From: an uncultured Eubacterium sp. | GTDB taxonomy: Bacteria > Bacillota > Clostridia > Oscillospirales > Acutalibacteraceae | Direction: 5' to 3' | DNA: 61,116 bases | NCBI GenBank assembly: GCA_900542875.1 | Contig: UQPH01000005.1 | Location: forward strand, 1-61,116 | Shown here: in pieces, positions 33,480-42,113 of the stretch | How positions within the stretch are numbered: the stretch's first letter is position 1 | How the letters are laid out: each line of letters opens with the position of its first letter | The notes under the pieces: generated by a model | Database searches by the model: none | What the model saw: the letters and a program-made list of their open reading frames with translations, nothing else | What the model was told of the DNA's origin: nothing | Program-made: the position numbers and the translations under genes

Positions 33480-35681
33480 TTATTTAATAAGGCTTTTGAG
33501 TTCTTCTCTGGAAAGAGCGGAATTTCTTGATACTCCGTCATTCGGAATTACTCTTATAATCTTTCCGTCATATCTTGAAACGAGCACCTCAGCCTGCTTG
33601 TCGTCTATTGTAACGGTTTCCTTGCTGTACTCCTCTTTGAGGGGAACCTGCTTTTTGAGAGCGGATTTTTCCGTGAGTGCTCCCGTCGGGCAAAGTTCTA
33701 CGCAAAGACCGCAGTTTGTGCACTTCGTTTGGTCAAGCGGAAGATTAAACGCAGATGCAACCTCTGTCTTAAAGCCTCTGCCCAGCAAGCCGATTGCGGA
33801 AATATTCATAACTTCCTTACAGCTTCTTACGCAAAGACCGCACAGTATACATTTTGCACTGTTGCGCTCAATAAATTCGTTTGAGTCAGCGGTGTATTTC
33901 TGCGGCATTTCGCCCTTGAATCTTTCGGGGTGAATGTCATATCTCTGAGCAACCGAGAGAAGTTTGCACTTGTAATATTCTTTGCATCCGCATTCGAGAC
34001 AGCGGCTTGCTTCCGCTTTTGCGTCTTCCTCCGTGTAGCCGAGGCAAACCTCGTCAAAGTTGTTTTTACGCTCTGCGGCAGGGAGCACTTGCGGCTTTCT
34101 TGCCGGGCATTTTTCTTTTGATTGAAAGTCGATGAGTTCCTCGTCTCTTCTGCTGATATAAGGTACTCTCGTCTCAATATCTTCGCCGTTTAGGTATGCA
34201 TCGATGCTGAGAGCGCATCTGTTAGCTTCGCCGATAGCCTCAATGGCAATGGATGCGCCTCTGTTTGTTGCGTCTCCGATAGCAAAAACACCCTCTATAT
34301 TCGTCTTAAAGCTGTCGATGTCAGCCTCGATGTTTCCTCTGTCTGTAAGTTTAAGTTCGCTTACATCTTCATTAACAAGTTTTTGACCGATAGCAACGAT
34401 AACGCTGTCAACATCGAGTTCCTCTGTCTTGCCCTCGATTGCAACGGGGCGGCGTCTGCCCGAAGCGTCGGGTTCGCCGAGTTCCATAAGTTGAAGCGTA
34501 ACGCTCTTGACCTTTCCGTCTTTGCCGTTAAAGGAAGTCGGGTTTGTGAGGAACTTAAACTGTACGCCCTCTTCCTCTGCCTCAGTGATTTCTATATCCT
34601 CGGCAGGCATTTCGTTTCTGGTTCTTCTGTATACGCAGTAAACTTCTTTTGCGCCGAGTCTTACAGCTGTTCTGCAAGCGTCCATAGCGGTGTTGCCGCC
34701 GCCGCAGATAACCACCTTGTCGCCGATATTGATTTCCTGCTTTAGCGCAACAGCTCTGAGAAAATCAATGCCGCCGTATATTCCGTCAAGCTCTTCGCCC
34801 GGGGTTCTCATACTGCTGCTTTTCCATGCGCCTACGGCGACGATGACAGCATCGTTTTGTGCCTTTAGTGACGCAACGGTAAAGTCCTTGCCGAGTTTTA
34901 CGCCGTTTATCATCTTAACGCCGAGTTTTTCTATAATTGCGATTTCCTTATCGAGCACTTCTTTCGGCAGTCTGTACTGCGGAATACCGTATCTGAGCAT
35001 ACCGCCCATTTTTTCCATCATATCATATACGGTTACTTCGTGACCCGATATTGCGAGTCTGTACGCCGCAGTTAAGCCTGCGGGTCCGCCGCCGATGATT
35101 GCGATTTTTTTGCCTGTGGGTGCGTTCTTTTCGGGAAGATAACTGTCGCTGTTTAAGTCCATATCTGCGGCAAATGCTTTAAGTTGAGCGATGTTGATTG
35201 CCTCGTCAACCTTGCCTCGTCTGCACGCAGTTTCGCACGGATGAGGGCAAACTCTGCCGATTGAAGCAGGGAGCGATACTTTGTTTTTTATCAATTTTAA
35301 TGCCGCTTCGTATTCGCCGTTTGCAATAAGACCGACATATCCCTGACAGTCTGTTCTTGCAGGGCAGTTGAGTTGGCACGGGGCAACGCAGTCACCGTCG
35401 TGTGCGCTCATAAGAAGTTCCATTGCGATTTTTCTCGACTGAACTACTCGCTTGCTCTCCGTGTTTACTACCATTCCCTCGCTGCATTTTGCGGAGCAGG
35501 AACGCAGAAGTTTCGGTATTCCCTCAGCCTCTACTACGCACAGACCGCACGCACCGTAAACCTTTACTGCGTCATCGTAGCAAAGAGTGGGAATATATAT
35601 GCCGTTGTCTTTGGCAGCTTGAAGAATTGTCGTTCCTTCCTCTACCTTAATATTTTTACCGTTGATTGTTAAATTAAGCAT
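33480..35681 (-). CDS. Large subunit of a StnC-like NAD(P)H/ferredoxin complex (2Fe-2S, GltD-like, 2x4Fe-4S)
   Basis: The 733-residue product starts with a 2Fe-2S domain (Cys34, 45, 48, 62). A Cys-rich 4Fe-4S region (CVAPCQLNCPARTDC, CPHPCETACRRGK) follows, then a GltD/NfnB-like flavoprotein core with FAD (AIIGGGPAGLTAAYRL) and NADP (VICGGGNTAMDACR) sites. It ends with two ferredoxin clusters (CILCGLCVRSCK, CTNCGLCVELCP). This architecture next to NuoE- and NuoF-like genes matches the Sporomusa-type transhydrogenase, which couples NADPH to NADH and ferredoxin. No hydrogenase or formate dehydrogenase is adjacent. It starts 16 bases after the nuoF-like stop. Confidence 0.85.
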   Translation of the reverse strand: MLNLTINGKNIKVEEGTTILQAAKDNGIYIPTLCYDDAVKVYGACGLCVVEAEGIPKLLRSCSAKCSEGMVVNTESKRVVQSRKIAMELLMSAHDGDCVAPCQLNCPARTDCQGYVGLIANGEYEAALKLIKNKVSLPASIGRVCPHPCETACRRGKVDEAINIAQLKAFAADMDLNSDSYLPEKNAPTGKKIAIIGGGPAGLTAAYRLAISGHEVTVYDMMEKMGGMLRYGIPQYRLPKEVLDKEIAIIEKLGVKMINGVKLGKDFTVASLKAQNDAVIVAVGAWKSSSMRTPGEELDGIYGGIDFLRAVALKQEINIGDKVVICGGGNTAMDACRTAVRLGAKEVYCVYRRTRNEMPAEDIEITEAEEEGVQFKFLTNPTSFNGKDGKVKSVTLQLMELGEPDASGRRRPVAIEGKTEELDVDSVIVAIGQKLVNEDVSELKLTDRGNIEADIDSFKTNIEGVFAIGDATNRGASIAIEAIGEANRCALSIDAYLNGEDIETRVPYISRRDEELIDFQSKEKCPARKPQVLPAAERKNNFDEVCLGYTEEDAKAEASRCLECGCKEYYKCKLLSVAQRYDIHPERFKGEMPQKYTADSNEFIERNSAKCILCGLCVRSCKEVMNISAIGLLGRGFKTEVASAFNLPLDQTKCTNCGLCVELCPTGALTEKSALKKQVPLKEEYSKETVTIDDKQAEVLVSRYDGKIIRVIPNDGVSRNSALSREELKSLIK

Positions 35682-35697
35682 TATTATTCCTCCTCTC

Positions 35698-37443
35698 TTA
35701 CGCCTTTTTGATTGCGCCGAATTTGCATGATGAATAGCATTTTCCGCATTTTATGCACTTTGTAATATCTATCTTGTGAGGAGTTTTTACACTGCCCTCG
35801 ATAGCGTTAACCGGGCAGTTTCTTGCACAGAGCGTACAACCCTTGCATTTGTCCTCAATAATTTTGTATTCGATAAGGTCACTGCATTCGCCTGCTGGGC
35901 ATTTCTTTTCGTTAATGTGTGCCTCGTATTCGTTTCTGAAATATTTAATGGTTGTAAGTACCGGATTCGGTGCCGTCTGACCTAAGCCGCAGAGTGCACC
36001 GTCTTTGATTGAGTAGCAAAGTTCTTCGAGAAGTTCAATATCTCCGTTTTTTCCTTGACCCTTTGTGATTCGCTCGAGAATTTCGAGCATTCTCTTTGTG
36101 CCGATACGGCAGTGAATACATTTTCCGCAACTTTCCTTTGCTGTAAAGTCGAGGAAGAATTTAGCCATGCCCACCATACAGGTGTCCTCGTCCATAACTA
36201 CCATACCGCCCGAGCCCATAATCGCTCCGGTTGCGCCGAGTGCCTTGTAGTCGATAACGGTGTCGATTAAATCAACGGGAATGCATCCGCCCGACGGACC
36301 TCCCATCTGAACAGCCTTAAATGCCTTAGTGCCTTTCATACCGCCGCCGATGTCAAAAATTACATCTCTGAGCGTTTTGCCCATAGGGATTTCAACAAGG
36401 CCGCTTCTTTTTACCTTGCCTGTTACGGCAAATACCTTTGTTCCTTTTGAACCTTCTGTGCCCATTGCGGCAAATGCCTCGCCGCCGTTGTTGATTATCC
36501 AAGATACATTTGCAAAGGTCTCAACATTGTTTATGTTAGACGGCTTTTGCCAATATCCCGAAGCGGCAGGGAACGGAGGTTTGAGCCTCGGCATTCCTCT
36601 GTGACCTTCAAGCGATTCTATAAGTGCCGTCTCCTCGCCGCATACAAATGCGCCTGCGCCTGCTTTAATGGTAAAGTCGCAGGAGAAACCGCTGCCGAAA
36701 ATGTTATCTCCGATTAAGCCTCTTTCGCTTGCCTGTTCGATAGCCTTTTCAAGCCTCTTTATGGCGAGAGGATATTCCGCTCTTACATAAACAACCGCAT
36801 GCTTTGCACCGATTGCATAAGCACCGATGAGCATACCCTCAATAAGAGTGTGCGGATCCGATTCAATAACCGCTCTGTCCATAAATGCACCCGGGTCGCC
36901 CTCGTCCGCATTACAGATGAGATACTTCTCGTTTCCTGCACTCTGTCTTGCGGCGTTCCACTTAAACCATGTGGGGAATCCTGCGCCGCCTCTGCCTGCA
37001 AGTCCCGAGACTTTTATGATTTCGATAACCTGCTCCGGGGTCAGTTCGGTTAAGCATTTTTTGAGCGCAGTGTAGCCGTCGGCATTGATAAAAGCGTCAA
37101 TCTCTTCCGGGTTGATAATGCCGCATCTTCTAAGTGCAATTCTCGTCTGTTTTGAGAGAAATTCGCTGTCCTCTGCGCTGACTTTTAATTTTTCTATTTT
37201 GCTCTCGTCACCGCTTACTGCATATTCTGCAATAGCCTGAGCGTCGCTCGGCTGAACCTTGACGAGGCGGTTAATAAGTTTATCGCCGTCATAAATATCC
37301 ACAATCGGCTCGAGATAGCACATACCGATACAGCCCGCAATGTCGAGCGAGGCCGTGCCGAGGTCGTGCTTTAATAATTCCTGTCTTACCTTTTCTGCAC
37401 CTGCGGCGATTCCGCAGGAACCCTCTCCTATTACAATTCTCAT
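35698..37443 (-). CDS. NuoF/HydB-like flavoprotein subunit
   Basis: The 581-residue product has an N-terminal thioredoxin-fold 2Fe-2S part (SCGIAAGA and GCIGMCYLEP). The NuoF core holds FMN and NAD sites (GRGGAGFPTWFKW, CGEETALIESLEGHRG) and a 4Fe-4S site (SCGKCIHCRIGTKRM). Two C-terminal ferredoxin clusters follow (CKGCTLCARNCP, CIKCGKCYSSCK). It is the NADH-oxidising, probable bifurcating subunit of the complex. Its ATG overlaps the stop of the NuoE gene by 4 bases. Confidence 0.93.
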   Translation of the reverse strand: MRIVIGEGSCGIAAGAEKVRQELLKHDLGTASLDIAGCIGMCYLEPIVDIYDGDKLINRLVKVQPSDAQAIAEYAVSGDESKIEKLKVSAEDSEFLSKQTRIALRRCGIINPEEIDAFINADGYTALKKCLTELTPEQVIEIIKVSGLAGRGGAGFPTWFKWNAARQSAGNEKYLICNADEGDPGAFMDRAVIESDPHTLIEGMLIGAYAIGAKHAVVYVRAEYPLAIKRLEKAIEQASERGLIGDNIFGSGFSCDFTIKAGAGAFVCGEETALIESLEGHRGMPRLKPPFPAASGYWQKPSNINNVETFANVSWIINNGGEAFAAMGTEGSKGTKVFAVTGKVKRSGLVEIPMGKTLRDVIFDIGGGMKGTKAFKAVQMGGPSGGCIPVDLIDTVIDYKALGATGAIMGSGGMVVMDEDTCMVGMAKFFLDFTAKESCGKCIHCRIGTKRMLEILERITKGQGKNGDIELLEELCYSIKDGALCGLGQTAPNPVLTTIKYFRNEYEAHINEKKCPAGECSDLIEYKIIEDKCKGCTLCARNCPVNAIEGSVKTPHKIDITKCIKCGKCYSSCKFGAIKKA

Positions 37444-37919
37444 TCTTTTTCTGCCGCCTCCCTTAATTCTTTGAGTATCTGCTTTGTCTTATCGGGAGTG
37501 AGACTGCCGTACGTGTTGTCGTTAATCATCATAACGGGCGACAGCGAGCAGCAGCCGAGGCACGCCACGCATTTGAGCGAAAACAGTCCGTCCTCGGTGG
37601 TTTCACCGTCGTTTATGTGAAGTTCGTCCTTTATTGTTTCGAGAATAAGTTGTGACGAATTTACATGACAGGCAGTGCCTTGACACAGCATAATGAGATA
37701 CTTGCCCACCGGCTGAAATCTGAATTGGGTGTAGAATGTGCCGACCCCCATAATTTCACTCTCGGGTATATTCATTCTGTCGGATATTTTTTCTATTGCT
37801 TCTTTCGGCAGGTAGCCGTAAATATCCTGCGTTTTTTGCAAAACAGTAATTAAACTTCCGGGCACATCGGCATATTTACCGAGCACACCGTCAATAAGCG
37901 TTAAATCTGTTGACTGCAT
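37440..37919 (-). CDS. NuoE/HydC-like 2Fe-2S subunit
   Basis: This 159-residue thioredoxin-like 2Fe-2S protein has CX4C (CQGTAC) and CX3C (CLGCC) ligands, plus GVGTFYTQFRF typical of NuoE. It passes electrons from the NuoF-like subunit. A frame open to 37988 exists, but a promoter (37960-37988) lies there and GGAGAGGAAA sits just before ATG 37919, so the shorter start is used. It is the first gene of the three-gene operon. Confidence 0.93.
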   Translation of the reverse strand: MQSTDLTLIDGVLGKYADVPGSLITVLQKTQDIYGYLPKEAIEKISDRMNIPESEIMGVGTFYTQFRFQPVGKYLIMLCQGTACHVNSSQLILETIKDELHINDGETTEDGLFSLKCVACLGCCSLSPVMMINDNTYGSLTPDKTKQILKELREAAEKE

Positions 37920-37959
37920 ATTTTCCTCTCCATTCCAATACATATGATTATAATATATA

Positions 37960-37988
37960 AATATACTATACCGAATTTTTAATTGCAA
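37960..37988 (-). promoter_or_regulatory. SigmaA promoter of the NuoE-NuoF-GltD-like operon
   Basis: On the minus strand TTGCAA (37988-37983), 17 bases, TATATT (37965-37960), about 40 bases before the ATG. Confidence 0.68.
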
Positions 37989-38139
37989 GAATATTAAAAA
38001 AGTTTATTAAAACTGCACAAAATCTCACATATCGCATTATATCTCACCATAAAATATAGATAATGATTTTTCTTATTTCAATTTTACACAAAAAAATATA
38101 TGCGTTTTTGTGAAATGTATGTAAAATAAACAAAACATA

Positions 38140-38168
38140 TTGACATTATATAAATAATATTATACAAT
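38140..38168 (+). promoter_or_regulatory. SigmaA promoter of the EF-G-like gene
   Basis: TTGACA (38140-38145), 17 bases, TACAAT (38163-38168). The region between this and the NuoE promoter is AT-rich and holds no gene. Confidence 0.85.
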
Positions 38169-38202
38169 TTTAACAAATGATAAATTAAAAGGAGTGTTCT
38201 TT

Positions 38203-40245
38203 ATGAGCATAGTTAAAAATGTAGCTGTTGTAGGTCACGCCTCAAAGGGCAAAACAACTCTTACAGAAGCAATGCTTAATGTTGCCGGTGTGACGGAGCG
38301 TATGGGCAGGACAACAGACGGAAATACGGTATCCGACAGCGATGTCGAAGAAAAGAAAAGAGGAGTCAGCATTTCCTCCTCACTTTTGCAGTTTACATAT
38401 GATGACGCAAGAATTAACATAATCGACACTCCGGGATTGTTTGATTTTGCTATGGGCGCAGCGGAAGGACTCCGTGCCTCAGACAGTGCCATAGTAGTGG
38501 TTTCCGCTCGTTCGGGCTTGGCGGCAGGTGCCGAAAAAGCGTTCAGAAACGCAGGTAAAAAGGGAATGGCTCGTATTATCGTCACCTCAAAAATGGACGA
38601 TGAGCGTGCCGATTTTTACAAGGCTTTTAACGGATTGGTTGCAAAGTTCGGCACAACTATGTGTCCCGTTGTCGTTCCGATTATTACCGCAGGCAAGGTT
38701 GCCGGTTACTATAATATGATTGACGATACAGCTTATGTCTATGACGGAGTTCATAAAAAGGCTTCGGATATTATCCACGATGACAAGGCTCGTTTTGAGG
38801 CGGTTAAGGAGGTATTCAGCGAGGCTGTCGCAGGTACCGATGATGAACTTATGGAAAAATATTTTGACGGTGAGCCGCTTACCAAAGAGGATAAGCTCAA
38901 GGGTTTGTCACTTGGCGTTGCTCAGGGTAGCGTTGTTCCTGTATTTGCTCTTTCGGGTCTTACCGGTCAGGGTGTTGATATGCTTCTCGATTTCATTAAG
39001 GACTGCTGTCCGGCTCCTAAGTCGGAATATGCCGTTGATGCCGAGGGCGAGCCTGTTGAAATTTCCGTTGATGAAAATGCTCCGCTTGCCGCAGTCTGCT
39101 TTAAGACCGTAGCCGACCCGTTTATCGGAAAACTGAATTATTTTAAGGCTGTTTCCGGCAAAATCGTTCAGGGCAAAACTGTTATAAATTCACGTACGGG
39201 CAAGAGCGAAAGAGTTGGAAAAATCGTTAATATGCTCGGTATTAAGCAGAGCGAGGCAGAAAAAATATCGGCGGGTGAAATCGGTGCTGTTGTAAAACTT
39301 GACGGCTTTAAGACGGGCGACACTATGTGCGAGCAGAGCAGGGTAGTAACACTTGACGGGGTTAACGTACCTACTCCGTGCTATTCTATGGCGATTAAGT
39401 CCGATAAGAAAGGCGACGAGGAAAAGATTTCAAACGCTCTTCAAAAACTGATTGAGGAGGATCCGTCGCTTTCGTATAAAGTTAATAACGAAACGCATCA
39501 GTCGATTCTCTCGGGTCTCGGCGAGCAACATCTTGATGTATGTTTGTCAAAACTCGGGGCAAAATATAATGTAAGTGCAACACTCGAAAAACCCCGTGTT
39601 GCATATAGGGAAACCATCACACGTAAGGTTTCGGCTCAGGGCAGACACAAAAAGCAGTCCGGCGGTCACGGTCAGTTCGGTGATGTATTTATCGAGTTTG
39701 AACCGTACGATACAGAAGAACTTATATTCGCAGAGAGAGTTGTCGGCGGTTCAGTGCCTAAAAACTTCTTCCCGGCGGTAGAAAAAGGACTTAGGGAATC
39801 TATGGAAAAGGGCGTACTGGCAGGCTATCCTATGGTGGGCGTTAAGGCTACTCTTTATGACGGCTCTTATCACCCGGTAGACTCGTCGGAAATGTCATTT
39901 AAGATGGCGGCGTCGCTTGCATTTAAGGCAGGTATTCCGGACGCAGGACCTATTCTTCTTGAGCCGATTGTTACGCTTAATGCAGTTTGCAATGATGAGG
40001 TAATGGGCGATGTCATCGGCGATATTAATAAGCGCAGAGGCAGAGTTCTCGGTATGACTCCGAGCGGTGACGGTATGCAGGAAATTGTTGCCGAAGTGCC
40101 CGAGTCGGAAATGACTACATTCTCAACCTCCATGAGGCAGATTACTCAGGGCAGAGGCTCGTTCACCACCGAGTTTGCGAGATATGACAGATGCCCCGAG
40201 CACATTGCTCAAAAGGTTATTGCAGAGAGTAAAAACGAGGAATAA
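38203..40245 (+). CDS. Divergent elongation factor G-like GTPase
   Basis: The 680-residue product keeps the EF-G order: G domain, domain II, then domains III, IV (RHKKQSGGHGQFGDVFIEFEP region) and V. The P-loop is GHASKGKTTL rather than GHIDAGKTT, the switch II start is IDTPG, and the G4 motif is TSKMD. It is a FusA2-type paralogue rather than the housekeeping EF-G; its role on the ribosome (translocation under special conditions, or recycling) is not known. ATG 38203 follows AAAAGGAG at a normal distance. The DUF308 gene begins 7 bases after the stop. Confidence 0.9.
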   Translation: MSIVKNVAVVGHASKGKTTLTEAMLNVAGVTERMGRTTDGNTVSDSDVEEKKRGVSISSSLLQFTYDDARINIIDTPGLFDFAMGAAEGLRASDSAIVVVSARSGLAAGAEKAFRNAGKKGMARIIVTSKMDDERADFYKAFNGLVAKFGTTMCPVVVPIITAGKVAGYYNMIDDTAYVYDGVHKKASDIIHDDKARFEAVKEVFSEAVAGTDDELMEKYFDGEPLTKEDKLKGLSLGVAQGSVVPVFALSGLTGQGVDMLLDFIKDCCPAPKSEYAVDAEGEPVEISVDENAPLAAVCFKTVADPFIGKLNYFKAVSGKIVQGKTVINSRTGKSERVGKIVNMLGIKQSEAEKISAGEIGAVVKLDGFKTGDTMCEQSRVVTLDGVNVPTPCYSMAIKSDKKGDEEKISNALQKLIEEDPSLSYKVNNETHQSILSGLGEQHLDVCLSKLGAKYNVSATLEKPRVAYRETITRKVSAQGRHKKQSGGHGQFGDVFIEFEPYDTEELIFAERVVGGSVPKNFFPAVEKGLRESMEKGVLAGYPMVGVKATLYDGSYHPVDSSEMSFKMAASLAFKAGIPDAGPILLEPIVTLNAVCNDEVMGDVIGDINKRRGRVLGMTPSGDGMQEIVAEVPESEMTTFSTSMRQITQGRGSFTTEFARYDRCPEHIAQKVIAESKNEE

Positions 40246-40252
40246 TTAAGGT

Positions 40253-40849
40253 ATGACGGATTTTATAAAAGGACTGAAAAAATTTTCCATAGGTACCATT
40301 GCTGTTGCCGTTGTGCTGGGAATTGTGCTTATCGCATTTCCGTCGCAGTGTATAGATTATATATCGCTGATTGTCGGAATTTCCATGATAGCGATAGGCT
40401 TGATTGCCATAATCACCTATATAGCAGACAGAGCATCGTCTCTGCCGCTTGTGCTCGGTATTTTGGTGCTGATATGCGGCATAATAGTTTGTGCACGGTA
40501 TCGGGCAATAATTTCGATTATCGTGGTGCTGTTCGGCATATTCATCACAACTTCGGGTCTTGTTAATATAGCAACTTCGATTCGCTCCCTCGTTTTTAAC
40601 GGAGTGGCAGGCTGGCTGACCATGGCTCTTTCGGTTGTTACGGTGATTTTCGGTATAGTTGCGATAACAAAATCGTCTCAACTTACCGAAGGAATAGTTC
40701 GTTTTATCGGCGTTTCGTTTATCGTGTATGCCGTTTTGGGAGTGGTTTCACTCATTCAGGTAAAGCATATGACCGACAAGGTAAAGGATGCGGTAGATTC
40801 TGTATCCGATATTGAGGTAGACGCAAAAGAGGTCGATGACGATAAATAG
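40253..40849 (+). CDS. DUF308-type small membrane protein
   Basis: The 198-residue protein has six hydrophobic helices arranged as repeated pairs (IGTIAVAVVLGIVLIAF, YISLIVGISMIAIGLIAIIT, LPLVLGILVLICGIIV and so on), as in the HdeD/DUF308 family. The last 25 residues are an acidic cytosolic tail (SVSDIEVDAKEVDDDK). The function is unknown. It is transcribed with the EF-G-like gene, though the functional link is unclear. Confidence 0.8.
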   Translation: MTDFIKGLKKFSIGTIAVAVVLGIVLIAFPSQCIDYISLIVGISMIAIGLIAIITYIADRASSLPLVLGILVLICGIIVCARYRAIISIIVVLFGIFITTSGLVNIATSIRSLVFNGVAGWLTMALSVVTVIFGIVAITKSSQLTEGIVRFIGVSFIVYAVLGVVSLIQVKHMTDKVKDAVDSVSDIEVDAKEVDDDK

Positions 40850-40862
40850 ATAAATAAAGTAA

Positions 40863-40897
40863 AAAGGCGGCTCGTTCTTTATGAATGAGTCGCCTTT
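40863..40897. terminator. Terminator between the DUF308 gene and azlD
   Basis: AAAGGCGGCTCGTTC pairs (one mismatch) with GAATGAGTCGCCTTT, followed by TTTTTC on the plus strand. It also lies just past the azlD stop. Confidence 0.85.
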
Positions 40898-40902
40898 GTT
40901 TT

Positions 40903-41253
40903 TCAAAATACAAAATGTATCAGCAGCATATATGACACCGTGCCTATTGATATGCTCAGCAGTGTATTTTTCTTCCATAAATGTATTGCTGATGTAATCG
41001 CTATACCTATTAGTTGAGGAAGCAGTGAATTTATGTCAATCGAGAATGCCGCACCCGAGCCGCCGAGATAGGTGCTTTTGATGCAATATATTATCAGTAT
41101 TCCTATTATAGCAGGAGGCAGAATGTCGCCCAGATATTTTACGATTTTCGGTACTTCTCTGTTGGTGAATATCGCAAAGGGGATTACCCTTGTTGCAAAG
41201 GTGGAAAGCGATGCCACTAAAATAATAACTATAAGTTTGGAGGTAGGAATCAT
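40903..41253 (-). CDS. azlD: Branched-chain amino acid exporter small subunit
   Basis: The 116-residue AzlD-type protein has four hydrophobic segments and the typical start KLIVIILVASLSTFATRVIP and YLGDILPPAIIGILIIY. With AzlC it exports branched-chain amino acids or analogues. Its ATG overlaps the azlC stop by 4 bases, the standard coupled arrangement. Confidence 0.92.
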   Translation of the reverse strand: MIPTSKLIVIILVASLSTFATRVIPFAIFTNREVPKIVKYLGDILPPAIIGILIIYCIKSTYLGGSGAAFSIDINSLLPQLIGIAITSAIHLWKKNTLLSISIGTVSYMLLIHFVF

Positions 41254-41963
41254 TTTATCTCCTCCTTACCTATGTATCCCATACGGCTTTTGCCGAGCAG
41301 GAGAATTGCAACCGTTACGATAAGGGACGGCAGTAAAAATTTGTCCGCACCGAAAATCAGAAGGCAGATTATTGCACAGAAAACTCCGATAATACCCGGA
41401 AGTTTTGATTTGCTCGCTCTCATTTGGTCTATGAAAATTACGGTAAAAAGAGCAGTCATGGAAAAGTCTATTCCCGTAAAATCAATCTTAATCAGTTGAC
41501 CCGCAAGTGAGCCGATGACGGAGCCGATTATCCAATATATGTGGTCGAACAGTCCGATTAAAAATCTTGCATCACCCTCATTTACGCCCTTGGGGACATC
41601 GGAAAATGAGGAGTTTACTCCGTATGTTTCATCGGTAAGCGAAAAAATAAGGTACGGATAACGCCAAGAATAACTTCTGAATTTTTCAATAAAACTTATT
41701 CCGTAGAATATATGGCGGGAATTTACAAAGAATGTCATTATCGCAATGTCAGACAGTGCTGCGTGCGATGTGAGCATCGAGACTAAAAGAAATTGACCGG
41801 AGCCGGCATAGACGAAAAGAGAAATAATTATTGCCCAGATAAAATTGTAGCCTGCCTCGTACAGCATAATTCCGAACGCCGAACCTAAAAAGAGATATCC
41901 GAACAACACAGGCAGGGACATCTTGAATGCAAAATATAAGGTTTTTGAGTTCATTTTTTTCAT
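41250..41963 (-). CDS. azlC: Branched-chain amino acid exporter large subunit
   Basis: The 237-residue AzlC-type protein has about six membrane segments and the family marks FGIMLYEAGYNFIWAIIISL and YAGSGQFLLVSMLTSHA, with FFVNSRHIFYGISF. It pairs with azlD downstream. The promoter was not resolved; the divergent NSS gene starts 150 bases away across an inverted repeat. Confidence 0.93.
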   Translation of the reverse strand: MKKMNSKTLYFAFKMSLPVLFGYLFLGSAFGIMLYEAGYNFIWAIIISLFVYAGSGQFLLVSMLTSHAALSDIAIMTFFVNSRHIFYGISFIEKFRSYSWRYPYLIFSLTDETYGVNSSFSDVPKGVNEGDARFLIGLFDHIYWIIGSVIGSLAGQLIKIDFTGIDFSMTALFTVIFIDQMRASKSKLPGIIGVFCAIICLLIFGADKFLLPSLIVTVAILLLGKSRMGYIGKEEIK

Positions 41964-42004
41964 AGCAATGAAATTTTACATCATAGTTCGACTTTTGTCA
42001 ACAA

Positions 42005-42025
42005 AACAAAGCGTAATTCGCTTTG
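42005..42025. promoter_or_regulatory. Palindrome between azlC and the sodium symporter gene
   Basis: ACAAAGCG-TAATT-CGCTTTGT is a perfect 8-bp inverted repeat with a 5-base centre. It sits 13 bases before the -35 box of the symporter promoter and 42 bases upstream of azlC. It could be a regulator site for one or both genes. Confidence 0.45.
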
Positions 42026-42037
42026 TAAAAATATATG

Positions 42038-42066
42038 TTGCCAAAACGGGATATATATGGTAGAAT
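42038..42066 (+). promoter_or_regulatory. SigmaA promoter of the sodium symporter gene
   Basis: TTGCCA (42038-42043), 17 bases, TAGAAT (42061-42066). Confidence 0.72.
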
Positions 42067-42113
42067 GTTGTTTTAAGACACATTTCTAATGCTATGTTAA
42101 AGGAGAGGAAAAC

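Noticed and set aside
33480..37919. HydABC hydrogenase or formate dehydrogenase complex
   Set aside because: No H-cluster or molybdopterin subunit is present, and the large subunit carries a GltD-like flavoprotein core instead.
38203..40245. TetM-type tetracycline resistance protein
   Set aside because: The protein is similar in plan, but it has no transposon context or leader peptide, and its sequence fits the FusA2-type EF-G relatives better.
41999..42027. Rho-independent terminator at the azlC/NSS spacer
   Set aside because: The repeat is short with no strong T-run, and it lies upstream of both divergent genes rather than after either.
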